From contig NZ_KI421507.1 in assembly GCF_000473205.1 (NCBI RefSeq), positions 3,147,057-3,211,056 on the forward strand: a DNA stretch of 64,000 nt. Reading direction: 5' to 3'. The DNA is from Pseudophaeobacter arcticus DSM 23566 (GTDB taxonomy: Bacteria > Pseudomonadota > Alphaproteobacteria > Rhodobacterales > Rhodobacteraceae). Under the pieces are notes generated by a model, which ran no database searches, was not told the DNA's origin, and worked only from the letters and a program-made list of their open reading frames with translations. Positions within the stretch are counted from its first letter, which is position 1. Each line of letters starts with the position of its first letter. The position numbers were made by a program, and so were the translations under genes. Below are positions 55,282 through 63,477 of the stretch, in pieces.

Positions 55282-55457
55282 GCGGCTCCGCCTCTCACGG
55301 CATCCAAAGTTGCGCCAAATGAGCGAACAACAAAGCGGTGCGCGAGAGATTGGCCTGCACTGCCAAACGCCTGCGCCCAGAGGTGCTGACGTACAGGAAA
55401 TCTAGACTCTCCCCGGCATCCTTCCTATCGCTGGGGCGCAACCTGCCAGAGTCCGTC

Positions 55458-56108
55458 ATGACAGCTATACCGCAAGCCACAACCTACCCCAGCGCCATCC
55501 CTGCCCATCGCCGTGCCGATATCGCGGTGCATGCGATTGGTCTGACCCTGATCCTGGCGGCCGGCCTTGCGCTGTCTATCAAGGCCAGCGCCGATCTTGA
55601 TTTTACGCTGATTGCCGCGCTTGGTGTCTATATCCTCTGCGTTCTGGCCTCCAATATCGCGTCAAGCCTGTACCACTTTGGCCCCTGGCACCACCGCCGT
55701 GTATTGCTGCGCCGCATTGACCATGCTGCAATCTATCCCAGCATAACCGGCACCTTTACGCCTTTTTTTGTCCAGGCTGACACCTCCTGGACCTGGACAC
55801 TCTTGTACCTGTGCTGGGGGCTGACCGCCCTCGCAATCTGGAACAAGATTACCAATGAAAACGTAAAGTCCCGCTGGTCGACGGCCTCTTACCTGGGGCT
55901 TGGCGCGCTGGGGTTGGGCGCACTGCCGGATCTGACCATGGTGCCAGCCACCAGCCTGTGGTGCATCCTGTCTGGTGTCACCAGCTTTGTGATCGGCACC
56001 GGGTTCTACGCCCGCAAGACCCTGCCGTTTCGCTATGCGATCTGGCACATGTGGGTCAATATTGGCGGCATTCTGATGTTTACCGGCATCTGGATCGCCC
56101 TGTTCTGA
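55458..56108 (+). CDS. Hemolysin III family / TrhA-like seven-helix membrane protein
   Basis: Integral membrane protein of 216 residues in the progestin and adipoQ receptor (PAQR) superfamily. It has seven hydrophobic segments and the metal-site residues in SSLYHFGPWHHRR, RIDHAAIYPSITGTFTPF and RYAIWHMWVNIGGI. Bacterial members (TrhA, YqfA) affect membrane energetics and lipid state; hydrolase activity is proposed for related receptors. The ATG at 55458 gives the usual length; the frame is open upstream. The stop codon is inside a tandem repeat. Confidence 0.88.
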   Translation: MTAIPQATTYPSAIPAHRRADIAVHAIGLTLILAAGLALSIKASADLDFTLIAALGVYILCVLASNIASSLYHFGPWHHRRVLLRRIDHAAIYPSITGTFTPFFVQADTSWTWTLLYLCWGLTALAIWNKITNENVKSRWSTASYLGLGALGLGALPDLTMVPATSLWCILSGVTSFVIGTGFYARKTLPFRYAIWHMWVNIGGILMFTGIWIALF

Positions 56109-56142
56109 CGCGCCCTGTTCTGACGCGCCCTGTTCTGACGCG
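56098..56142. repeat. 15-base tandem repeat spanning a stop codon
   Basis: Three copies of GCCCTGTTCTGACGC cover the end of the TrhA-like gene. In the reading frame each unit encodes Ala-Leu-Phe-stop, so the first copy ends the protein and the other two lie just after it. Confidence 0.8.
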
Positions 56143-56231
56143 ACCTGAGACACCTCAGATGGGACGCTCACAGGCCTCGTTGCGGCCATGCCCCCCCAAA
56201 TCCCACCCAGTTGCCATACAACACCGGTCAC

Positions 56232-56759
56232 TTAATCCAGCTGTGATGCGGGGGCCTCGGCAGGCTCATCGCCGGCCCATCTGGCGGCCAGGTGCAGCAG
56301 GATGATGATCATGGCAATGGGTACAGAGATCGAAATCCAAACCATCGGAATGCCAAGGGTATCGGCAGTCAGGCCCGATTGGCGGGCAAGATAGCCTTTG
56401 GCAAAACCGCCGCGCAGGCCAATGAAACAGAAATAGACAACCGGCAGAATAAAGATGAGCACCGCAGCGCTTTCGACCGCTTTGGCAAAGGTCGCCAGAA
56501 AATGAGGGGGCTGCGGGAACACGCTGTGCATCAACACCGCATCTGAGCGGGTCTTGAACGACAGCGTCGCCCCCAGCAATCCGGTCCACACCATCGCATA
56601 GCGGGCAACATCTTCGGTCCAGACAGGTGGCGAGGCAAAGACATATCGCGCAATGATCTGAACAACCACCGTCACGAACATCAGACAAACCGCAAAAACG
56701 GCAACGCGGCGCATGAGATAATGCAAACGGTTACTGGTGGTGATGATGAGCTGGCGCAT
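56232..56759 (-). CDS. TRAP transporter small permease (DctQ type)
   Basis: Small membrane subunit of 175 residues with four hydrophobic segments: VAVFAVCLMFVTVVVQIIARYVF, the Trp-rich WTEDVARYAMVWTGLLGATLSFK signature of DctQ, VLIFILPVVYFCFIGLRGG and a C-terminal helix. It is last in the TRAP operon, 55 bases after the binding protein gene. The order M, P, Q is unusual compared with the common P, Q, M. Confidence 0.9.
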   Translation of the reverse strand: MRQLIITTSNRLHYLMRRVAVFAVCLMFVTVVVQIIARYVFASPPVWTEDVARYAMVWTGLLGATLSFKTRSDAVLMHSVFPQPPHFLATFAKAVESAAVLIFILPVVYFCFIGLRGGFAKGYLARQSGLTADTLGIPMVWISISVPIAMIIILLHLAARWAGDEPAEAPASQLD

Positions 56760-56814
56760 CTTTTTCTCCGGTTAGGGGCTGGGCGGGCTACCGGGCGGCA
56801 GCCCGCCCATCGGT

Positions 56815-57789
56815 TTAACGGTTCTCGTCAGACAGTTTCTTCCACAGCGCGGTGTCCTCTGCAGACATCAGGTCTGAATCGTAGACCGGCAGAGAGGCTT
56901 CACGAAACACGGCACGCTCTTCTGGCGTAAGGCGCTGCACTGTCACGCCCTTTTCCTCCAGCGCCAGCAGCCCGTTGACCGAAGCAGCCGCCAGCCAGTC
57001 GCGTGCCGCAGCGTCTGCAGTAACAACTGCAGCGTCAACGCTTGCACGATCTGCCTCTGACAGGCCATCGTACCAGTCCTTGGAGGCGATAACCGCCCGC
57101 AGTGGCCAGATCACATCCGCAGTGGCAAAATTCTTCACAAAATCGGTCTGGCCAAACATCACAGGCACAAAAGGCGAGTTCAGGTAGCCGTCGATGACAC
57201 CTGTTTGCAGGCCTGCCGGGACTTCCCCCCAGGGCACAATCGTGCCGCTGGATCCCCAGGCCTGATACATGGCAATCTGCGCGTCATCCAAGGCACGCAT
57301 CCGCAAAGACGCCATATCCGCCGGAGAGCGGACGGCCTGTGTTGTGGTAATCACGCCTGACGCGGGGCCAAGCGGTGCCAAAGCCAACAAGATCGCGTCT
57401 TGTTCTGCCAGGTTTTCATTGATGCGGTTGTAGACATCGCCCGCAGCCAGGGTGCGGTCCATATGCGCGATATCGCTAAAGATATATGGCAGGCGGATCC
57501 CGTAGATAAAGGGATCCACCTGGGCGACGGCGCGGACATCTGAAAGCGAAATTTCAAGCAAGCCAGTCGAGACCTGATCGAATTTCTCGGCCTCATTTCC
57601 AACCGAGCCACGTGGCATTTCACGCACCTCCATGCCTGCGTCTTTCAACGCGTTGCCAAAGGCAAATGCCCAGTTGTAGGATCCTGATGTTTCCAGATCC
57701 GGCTTGCTGTCCAGTGCAATTTTGACCTCTGCTGACGCAGATGTACCCATCGCGAGCAATGCCGCGAATGTAAGTGCCTTAAGTTTCAT
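56815..57789 (-). CDS. TRAP transporter substrate-binding protein (DctP type)
   Basis: Periplasmic binding protein of 324 residues with signal peptide MKLKALTFAALLAMGTSASA. The DctP fold is seen in GNALKDAGMEVREMPRGSVGNEAEKFDQVSTGLLEIS, RLPYIFSDIAHMD, the Arg segment SLRMRALDD (the Arg that usually binds a carboxylate) and PWGEVPAGLQTGVIDGYLNSPF. AAGGGAGG lies before the ATG. The Arg suggests an organic acid; with the amidase downstream-linked gene, an amide or amino-acid-like acid is plausible. Confidence 0.93.
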   Translation of the reverse strand: MKLKALTFAALLAMGTSASAEVKIALDSKPDLETSGSYNWAFAFGNALKDAGMEVREMPRGSVGNEAEKFDQVSTGLLEISLSDVRAVAQVDPFIYGIRLPYIFSDIAHMDRTLAAGDVYNRINENLAEQDAILLALAPLGPASGVITTTQAVRSPADMASLRMRALDDAQIAMYQAWGSSGTIVPWGEVPAGLQTGVIDGYLNSPFVPVMFGQTDFVKNFATADVIWPLRAVIASKDWYDGLSEADRASVDAAVVTADAAARDWLAAASVNGLLALEEKGVTVQRLTPEERAVFREASLPVYDSDLMSAEDTALWKKLSDENR

Positions 57790-57812
57790 TGGTCGTCCTC
57801 CCTTAGGTTTGA

Positions 57813-59096
57813 TTAGTTCACGGAAAATCCGAACAGGCGTGGCAACGTGAGACAGATTGCAGGCCAATAGACGAGCGCCAGCAGCAACAGCACCTGAACA
57901 AAAATGAAGGGCAGCACGGCATAGGCCAGCTTCCAATAATTGAGGTTTGTCAGCGCCGAGACCACGACAAGGCATTTGCCCAATGGCGGTGTAATCAGCC
58001 CAACACAGAGGTTGAAACACAGCACGATGCCAAGGTGGATCGGGCTGATGCCCTGCTCCATCGCTTGTGGTGCAAACAGCGGAATAAGCAGGGTCAGGGC
58101 CACGGGGGTATCCATGAACATGCCAGCGACCAGAAAAACGCCCACAAGGAAAAACAGGTATTTCGGCCCCGTCAACCCGAAGGAGTCGACCCATGTCGCA
58201 AGAGCCTGTGACCAGCCCAGCTGGCCCGCCAGGTAGCCCAGCACCGAAATTGCTGCGAGAATGATAAAGATCGTGCCCGTCATCTTTGCTGTGGCCTCAA
58301 CCGCGTCAAAGATCATTTTCCAGTTGAGACCTTTGTAGTATTGCCCCGCCATCAGCGCCACCAGCACCGCGATGGCCGAGCCCTCGGTCGGAGTTGCCAG
58401 CCCAAAGACCAGTGATCCGAGAATCACCACGGGCAGGCACAGGGCCGGCGCCGCGTTCACCAGACTGGGCAGGAAAGACGGCAGCCCGTCAGAGGTTCCA
58501 CCGGGATGTCCTTTGACGGCGGCAATAACCGCATTCAGCGCCATCAGTGCCGCAGCAAGCAGCAGGCCCGGAACAACACCCGCAATGAACAGGGCAGCAA
58601 CCGACGCGCCGGTCAACCCGCCATAGATGATCATGATGATAGAGGGTGGAATGATCGGGCCGATCATCGAAGACGCCGCCGTGATCGCCCCGGCGTAATA
58701 GGGGTCATAACCGCGCGCCTTCATTTCCGGCACGAAGGTGCGCGACAAGGCCGCACTGTCAGCGATAGCCGAGCCCGAGATACCTGCAAAAAACACGCTG
58801 GTCAGGATATTCACATGCCCCAGGCCACCGCGAAAGCGACCAACAATGGACATGGCAAAATCAATCAGGCTCCGGGTGACGCCGGCGCGGCTCATGATCT
58901 CGGCGGTCAGAATGAATAGTGGCATCGCCATAAAGGCAAAGACGTCGAGCTGGGCAAAGATACGCTGCGGCAGGATCGACAGGAACTGGCTCTTGTCGAC
59001 GGCAACAAAGGTCAGCACCGAGACTGCCCCCATGAGATAGGCAAAGGCCGTGCCGCTGATCAGCAGGAGAACAAAGATAACCGGAATGAAATACAT
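57813..59096 (-). CDS. TRAP transporter large permease (DctM type)
   Basis: Large permease of 427 residues with about twelve hydrophobic segments. DctM signatures: FAMPLFILTAEIMSRAGVTRSL, FFAGISGSAIADSAAL, GAITAASSMIGPIIPPSIIMIIYG, VFGLATPTEGSAIAVL and FNLCVGLITPPLGKCLVV. It lies between the amidase (4 bases upstream) and the binding protein gene, all on the minus strand, so these four genes form one transcription unit read amidase, DctM, DctP, DctQ. Confidence 0.94.
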   Translation of the reverse strand: MYFIPVIFVLLLISGTAFAYLMGAVSVLTFVAVDKSQFLSILPQRIFAQLDVFAFMAMPLFILTAEIMSRAGVTRSLIDFAMSIVGRFRGGLGHVNILTSVFFAGISGSAIADSAALSRTFVPEMKARGYDPYYAGAITAASSMIGPIIPPSIIMIIYGGLTGASVAALFIAGVVPGLLLAAALMALNAVIAAVKGHPGGTSDGLPSFLPSLVNAAPALCLPVVILGSLVFGLATPTEGSAIAVLVALMAGQYYKGLNWKMIFDAVEATAKMTGTIFIILAAISVLGYLAGQLGWSQALATWVDSFGLTGPKYLFFLVGVFLVAGMFMDTPVALTLLIPLFAPQAMEQGISPIHLGIVLCFNLCVGLITPPLGKCLVVVSALTNLNYWKLAYAVLPFIFVQVLLLLALVYWPAICLTLPRLFGFSVN

Positions 59097-59100
59097 GGGG

Positions 59101-60630
59101 CTATACCGCCGTTTCGATGGGGGTCGGCTCAGACCGGGCAGGACTGTGCAGGATCGGCGGATGCGTCACAATGGAACGCAGGTCGGTCGCCGAAGGCGCA
59201 AGGCTTGCCATATCGGGGCGCGGCCGCGCCATGTCCGGGTCCTGGGAGAAAAGCGTTTCCAGCGATTTGGCTGCCGCCAGCATCGCTTCGTCGCCGCGCA
59301 CCGCGCCCAGCATCTGCAGCCCAAAGGGCATGCCACGGGAGTCGCGACCGCAGGGGAGCGTGATTGACGGGCCACCAGACAGCGAGCCGCGATAGGTGAG
59401 GGCAAGCCAGCGATAATAGATATCCATGCTCCGTTCCTCGATCTCTGTCGCATGCCCCTGGGTCCAGGGGAACGGCGACACCGGCGCGGTCGGCAGCAAG
59501 ATGACGTCAAATTCCTGCATCAAGGCATTGAACCGGCGCAGGATGCGCGTCTGCTCGGCATGGGCCCAGGCCCGGTCCGCCAGCGACATCGACCGCCCCA
59601 GGTCCACATTCGCCTGGATGTCGGCGCCAAAGTTTTCGGGCTCGGATTTGACCCCTTCGCCAAAGGCCGACAGGAAACTTTCGGCCCGCAGGATGTCAAA
59701 GCACCGGTCCATCTCGCCGAGGTTCAGATCAACGGGGCGGCACTCTGCGACATGGGGGGTGATTTTCTGAATACGATTGCGGAAGGTCTCGCGAATATCC
59801 GGATCTACCGGCGCGCCACCAAAATCCTCGCTGAATCCCACACGCAGGGGGCTGAGTTCCTGGCGTGGCAGGGTCGCAAACCGATCCTGCGGCGCCCGTG
59901 CCGACAGTGGATCATCAAGGTCAAACCCCTGTGCCAGGCTCAGCATCAAGGCCAGGTCATCCACCGTCCGGGTCATCGGCCCAAGCACCGAAATGCCTGA
60001 CCATCCCAGGGGCCGGGTTGGATGGGCGATCACGTCAACAGAGGGGCGAAATCCGACGATACCACAAAGTGCCGCTGGCAATCGAAGCGACCCCCCCGTG
60101 TCGGACCCGGTGCACATTGGCAAAAGCTCTGCCGCCAGCGCCGCCGCAGACCCACCAGAAGAGCCGCCCGCGATCAGGTCAGCGTCAAAGGGGTTGGCTG
60201 TGGCCCCCCAAACCGGGTTTCGGCTGTTCCCACCGGCGCCGCACTCGGGCACATTGGTCTTGGCCAGCACAATCGCCCCGGCGCCCCGCAGACGCGCGAC
60301 CATGGGCAGATCTTGGCTGGGGAAATATGCGCGCATGCGTGGGCTGCCATGGGTCGTGAGCAAGCCTTTGGTATCTTGAAGATCTTTTACGCCAATCGGC
60401 AAGCCATCAAGTGGCCCCCTGGGCGCTCCTGCCTGCCATCTGTCGGTTGCCTGCGCCGCCTCTTTGATCGCCGCTTCAGCGTCGATCGCGGTCAGGGCGT
60501 TCAGCTTGGGGTTGACCTGTGAAATGCGCTCCAGGCAGGCCGTCAGGTATTCGCTTGGGGTCAGGCTACATGCCGCAAACCGCTCCAGAACCTGACGCGC
60601 CGAAAGGGCCATCAAGGCTGCCCCGCTCAT
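59101..60630 (-). CDS. Amidase (amidase signature family)
   Basis: Ser-cisSer-Lys hydrolase of 509 residues. The catalytic Lys82 is in IGVKDLQDTKG, the cis-Ser in GGSSGGSAAAL (157/158), and the nucleophile Ser181 in GSDTGGSLRLPA. No signal peptide, so it acts in the cytoplasm on a substrate brought in by the TRAP system encoded just after it. The family includes enzymes for indoleacetamide, nicotinamide, acetamide and carbamates; the substrate cannot be told. The start is preceded by a perfect inverted repeat about 35 bases upstream. Confidence 0.93.
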   Translation of the reverse strand: MSGAALMALSARQVLERFAACSLTPSEYLTACLERISQVNPKLNALTAIDAEAAIKEAAQATDRWQAGAPRGPLDGLPIGVKDLQDTKGLLTTHGSPRMRAYFPSQDLPMVARLRGAGAIVLAKTNVPECGAGGNSRNPVWGATANPFDADLIAGGSSGGSAAALAAELLPMCTGSDTGGSLRLPAALCGIVGFRPSVDVIAHPTRPLGWSGISVLGPMTRTVDDLALMLSLAQGFDLDDPLSARAPQDRFATLPRQELSPLRVGFSEDFGGAPVDPDIRETFRNRIQKITPHVAECRPVDLNLGEMDRCFDILRAESFLSAFGEGVKSEPENFGADIQANVDLGRSMSLADRAWAHAEQTRILRRFNALMQEFDVILLPTAPVSPFPWTQGHATEIEERSMDIYYRWLALTYRGSLSGGPSITLPCGRDSRGMPFGLQMLGAVRGDEAMLAAAKSLETLFSQDPDMARPRPDMASLAPSATDLRSIVTHPPILHSPARSEPTPIETAV

Positions 60631-60666
60631 GCGCGCACCAATGACGTATCATTCTCGATCAAGCCA

Positions 60667-60714
60667 GTCACTTTATCCCTCCCAAGAAAACGAATGAGGT
60701 TATGATAAAGTGAC
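60667..60714. promoter_or_regulatory. Perfect 11-base inverted repeat upstream of the amidase-TRAP operon
   Basis: GTCACTTTATC at 60667-60677 and GATAAAGTGAC at 60704-60714 are exact inverses separated by 26 bases. It lies in the 120-base gap between the LysR stop and the amidase start, where the operon promoter must be. It is most likely an operator; a hairpin in the leader is the alternative. Confidence 0.65.
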
Positions 60715-60751
60715 ACAAACCAGATAAATAATGAAATTTGAGCGCCAAACA

Positions 60752-61699
60752 TTAACCAAAAGGAATGGTCTCCAAGTCCTCCGTCGTTTTTTGCAGACAT
60801 TTCTGGAAGAATGACAAGGCATGGTTGGTTTCGACCTGATCCTTGCGCCAAAAGCACCGGACCTCGGACAGAAAGCCGCGGGTGTCCAGCGGCAGCGTGA
60901 CAATATCTCCGCGTGCCGCATGGGACTGGGCAAGACGCTGCGGCATCAGCCCCAATGCGGGGATGGCTTCCAACAGTGCCAGATTCAGCGTCAAAGACAG
61001 GGAGGCAATTGTATTGGCTGGTGGTGCCAGCCCGTTTGCCGCAAAAAGCGCATCGACGGCCCCCCGGGCAACCGAATTTGCGTGAGGCATAATCCAGGGG
61101 AAATCAACCACATCGGACCACTCAAGCTCAGACTTTCTGGTGAGCTGGTGATTACGGCCCGCAACAACGACAACGGGTTCTTCAAAAAGCCTGAGCTGGT
61201 CAATGCCGGTCAATTCCTGCGGCTGCCATATCCGGGCGATCAGCAAATCCAGTGCGCCGCCCTGCAATCCCGGAAGCAGCTCGACAAAATGCCCCTCCTT
61301 GACCACGATGCTGGCCTGCGGTGTGCTGCTTTTGAATAGCGCGATGGCACTGGGCAACAGGGTGGGCGCAACCGAGCTGACGACGCCAACCGAAACCGCG
61401 CCTGAAATCCCGCTGGCCATTGCCTCAATATCAAAGGCCGCCCGATCAAGCTGATTGAGCGCCTGCTTGGCATGGCTTACCAGACGATGACCAACCGGCG
61501 TCAAGAACAGACGGTTCCGGTCGCGGGTCACAATCGGAACGCCAACGATCTTTTCCAGCTCCGCAATCTGCTTGGAGACTGCGGGCTGCGTGACGTTCAG
61601 CTCCTCCGACACCCGCGCCACCAGTTTCAGGTCGGACAGGGCGGCAATGACACGCAGGTGGCGAAGCGTTATGGCCTTCTGGAAATCACTGTTTGAAAT
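60752..61699 (-). CDS. LysR-family regulator with a non-standard start codon
   Basis: Regulator of the amidase-TRAP operon by position. The helix-turn-helix reads ITLRHLRVIAALSDLKLVARVSEELNVTQPAVSKQIAELEKIVGVPIV, and an effector domain follows. The first usual start codon in frame is a GTG at 61621, inside the helix-turn-helix, which would delete its first helix (289 residues). The reading frame is open and family-like back to a stop at 61709, and the only start-like codon at the right place is ATT at 61699 (315 residues, normal LysR length). I therefore use ATT, as in infC, but a base change from ATG is also possible. It could be a recent loss of function. Confidence 0.8.
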   Translation of the reverse strand: MSNSDFQKAITLRHLRVIAALSDLKLVARVSEELNVTQPAVSKQIAELEKIVGVPIVTRDRNRLFLTPVGHRLVSHAKQALNQLDRAAFDIEAMASGISGAVSVGVVSSVAPTLLPSAIALFKSSTPQASIVVKEGHFVELLPGLQGGALDLLIARIWQPQELTGIDQLRLFEEPVVVVAGRNHQLTRKSELEWSDVVDFPWIMPHANSVARGAVDALFAANGLAPPANTIASLSLTLNLALLEAIPALGLMPQRLAQSHAARGDIVTLPLDTRGFLSEVRCFWRKDQVETNHALSFFQKCLQKTTEDLETIPFG

Positions 61700-61935
61700 A
61701 GCCGTTACTCACAGGGTTTGGATGACTGGAGGATACTGTAGTTTGTTTCTGATGATAAAGCACACCCGGACTGAACAGGTTTCACCAAACTGGCGGGCAG
61801 GCAAAAGGACTGACAGCCACGTGCAAGCGTTTCAACATGACTGCTTTCCTTGCCCCCAAAAGCGGCGTTCGTGCACGACGTTGCAAAGGTCCGGATCGAG
61901 CCCTTGGCGAAGCGATTCTGCGCGATGCGCGAACA

Positions 61936-62379
61936 TCACTTCTTGGTATTTGCGAGCTTTCCCAGAAGGCGCACCAGTTCATTGAGTTCGGGTTCGCTGA
62001 GCGATTGCTGAACCGATTTGACCAACATCTCTGCATAGATCGGCCAAATTGCTCTGCGGGTTTCCAGTCCTTTCGAGGTGAGCCTGATGATCTGCCCTCT
62101 ACCATCGCCAGCTACATCCTCACGCGTGATGAGACCTGCCTTCGTGAGTCTATCCAACAGACGCGAGGTTCCATATTGAGGGAGCAATAGCCGCTCTTTC
62201 AGCTCGTAAGGGCGTATGCCTTCGGCCCCGGCTTTTTCAATCTCCAACAAAGCATCATACCAGCTCAGTTTTGGCAGGCCGCGTTCTTTCAACTCGATTT
62301 CAATCCCTTGAAGCAGCGTTTGGCTGACAGAGAGAAGGGATATCCATGCCCGGGTTGTTTGTGCGCTGAGTGTGGTCAT
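61936..62379 (-). CDS. MarR-family transcriptional regulator
   Basis: Winged-helix regulator of 147 residues. The DNA-binding part is LSWYDALLEIEKAGAEGIRPYELKERLLLPQYGTSRLLDRLTKAGLITREDVAGDGRGQIIRLTSKGLE, with Arg/Asp of the wing in place; helices at both ends form the dimer. It is divergent from a glutathione transferase with two matching palindromes between, so it likely represses both. The start MTTLSAQTTRAW (62379) places the protein beyond the operators; the frame is open to 62457 but would code across them. The ligand is probably an aromatic or electrophilic compound. Confidence 0.9.
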   Translation of the reverse strand: MTTLSAQTTRAWISLLSVSQTLLQGIEIELKERGLPKLSWYDALLEIEKAGAEGIRPYELKERLLLPQYGTSRLLDRLTKAGLITREDVAGDGRGQIIRLTSKGLETRRAIWPIYAEMLVKSVQQSLSEPELNELVRLLGKLANTKK

Positions 62380-62398
62380 AGGGTACATTAGCGCAAAA

Positions 62399-62412
62399 GA
62401 TGCAACTGCATC
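62399..62412. promoter_or_regulatory. MarR operator candidate, second site
   Basis: GATGCAACTGCATC is a 14-base palindrome with mismatch only at the two central bases. It repeats the core of the perfect palindrome at 62443-62460, 46 bases centre to centre, and lies 20 bases before the MarR start. Confidence 0.75.
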
Positions 62413-62442
62413 AACCTTGACGTTCCGTTGGCTGCCCCTATA

Positions 62443-62460
62443 TAGATGCAATTGCATCTA
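62443..62460. promoter_or_regulatory. MarR operator candidate, perfect palindrome
   Basis: TAGATGCAATTGCATCTA is an exact 18-base palindrome, the usual size of a MarR dimer site. It ends 14 bases before the transferase start and would overlap its promoter or ribosome site. Confidence 0.85.
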
Positions 62461-62474
62461 CATGGAGATTCCGA

Positions 62475-63149
62475 ATGACCCTGCATCTGATAAGCCATTC
62501 ACTTTGCCCATATGTTCAGCGAGCCGCGATCTCGATGTTGGAAAAAGGCGTTTCTTTTGAACGCACTGATATCGACCTTTCAAACAAGCCTGACTGGTTT
62601 CTAACCATTTCGCCGCTGGGAAAGACGCCGGTTTTGACCGACAGGCAAGAAGCGATATTCGAATCCTCTGCGATCTTGGAGTACCTGGAAGATACCCGGC
62701 CGTCGCCTCTCCACCCTTCGGCTGCGATAACGCGCGCACAGCACCGTGGTTGGATCGAGTTCGGGTCGGCCACCCTCAACGACATAGCGGGACTTTATAA
62801 CGCCCAGACTGCCGACACGTTCAATAAGAAACTCCAAACACTGGAGGCAAAATTCACACAACTTGAGCGACAACTGGGACAAGGCCCGTATTTCGCAGGG
62901 AGTGAGTTCACTCTTGTTGATGCCGTCTTTGCACCGGTCTTTCGGTACTTCGACTCGTTCGATGAAATCGGCGATTTCGACATCCTGACTGACAAAGAAA
63001 AGGTTCTGGCGTGGCGCGAAGTTTTGGCTGCACGACCATCGGTCAAACAGGCGGTATCTGAAAATTATCCAAGTCTTCTGAGGGCTTTTTTGCTCAACCG
63101 AAACTCCCACCTGTCTCGGCTCATGACGCGCCAAATCGGTGGAGACTAG
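62475..63149 (+). CDS. Glutathione S-transferase family protein
   Basis: Cytosolic transferase of 224 residues. The thioredoxin-like N-domain holds SHSLCPYVQRAAISML (CPYV in the active-site position, as in omega/zeta-like or DHAR-type enzymes), the cis-Pro in GKTPVL, and ESSAILEYL for the glutathione gamma-glutamyl contact. The all-helical C-domain follows (LVDAVFAPVFRYFD N-capping motif). GGAG lies seven bases before the ATG. A MarR repressor is divergent, so expression is likely induced by a toxic electrophile. Confidence 0.92.
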   Translation: MTLHLISHSLCPYVQRAAISMLEKGVSFERTDIDLSNKPDWFLTISPLGKTPVLTDRQEAIFESSAILEYLEDTRPSPLHPSAAITRAQHRGWIEFGSATLNDIAGLYNAQTADTFNKKLQTLEAKFTQLERQLGQGPYFAGSEFTLVDAVFAPVFRYFDSFDEIGDFDILTDKEKVLAWREVLAARPSVKQAVSENYPSLLRAFLLNRNSHLSRLMTRQIGGD

Positions 63150-63150
63150 A

Positions 63151-63168
63151 CTAGGGTCTGGACCCTAG
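63151..63168. other. Short perfect palindrome after the transferase gene
   Basis: CTAGGGTC-TG-GACCCTAG begins two bases after the stop codon. It could be a transcript-end hairpin, but no U-tract follows (GTGTTC), so terminator function is doubtful. Confidence 0.45.
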
Positions 63169-63477
63169 GTGTTCAGTCCCGGCATCTGGCAGCTTCGTCC
63201 GGCTCTGCTGACGTCCCACTGGCGCAATCTGAAACGCCGTTATCTAGCCTGTCTCATGGTGGCCCAGGATGCTGGTATTGACCGCTCAACTATGATGGAA
63301 GCCGATGCCCAAGAGTGTTGCGACGTGTGACCGCCAGCAACTTGGCGCAGTACTGGCCAGGCGGGGGGCGCAGAGAGCCAATCAGGGGAGCTGACGCGCG
63401 TTCACGGCGCGCGCCGGGCCGCAACTCCTGCCTTTCAATTTGATTGACAGTCTCAAGATTGACCTCATACATGGCCT
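63169..63477. other. Gene-poor stretch before the riboswitch
   Basis: About 310 bases. A 53-codon plus-strand frame at 63169-63330 (starting GTG, middle LRPALLTSHWRNLKRRYLACLM, ending CDV) and a 60-codon minus frame at 63290-63472 overlap and neither has a ribosome site or family likeness. The first looks a little like a gene end or mobile-element remnant. The promoter of the riboswitch transcript should lie at the right end (AT-rich, about 63430-63470). Confidence 0.35.

Noticed and set aside
63290..63472. 60-codon minus-strand frame before the riboswitch
   Set aside because: No ribosome site, no likeness, and it overlaps the region where the riboswitch promoter must lie.
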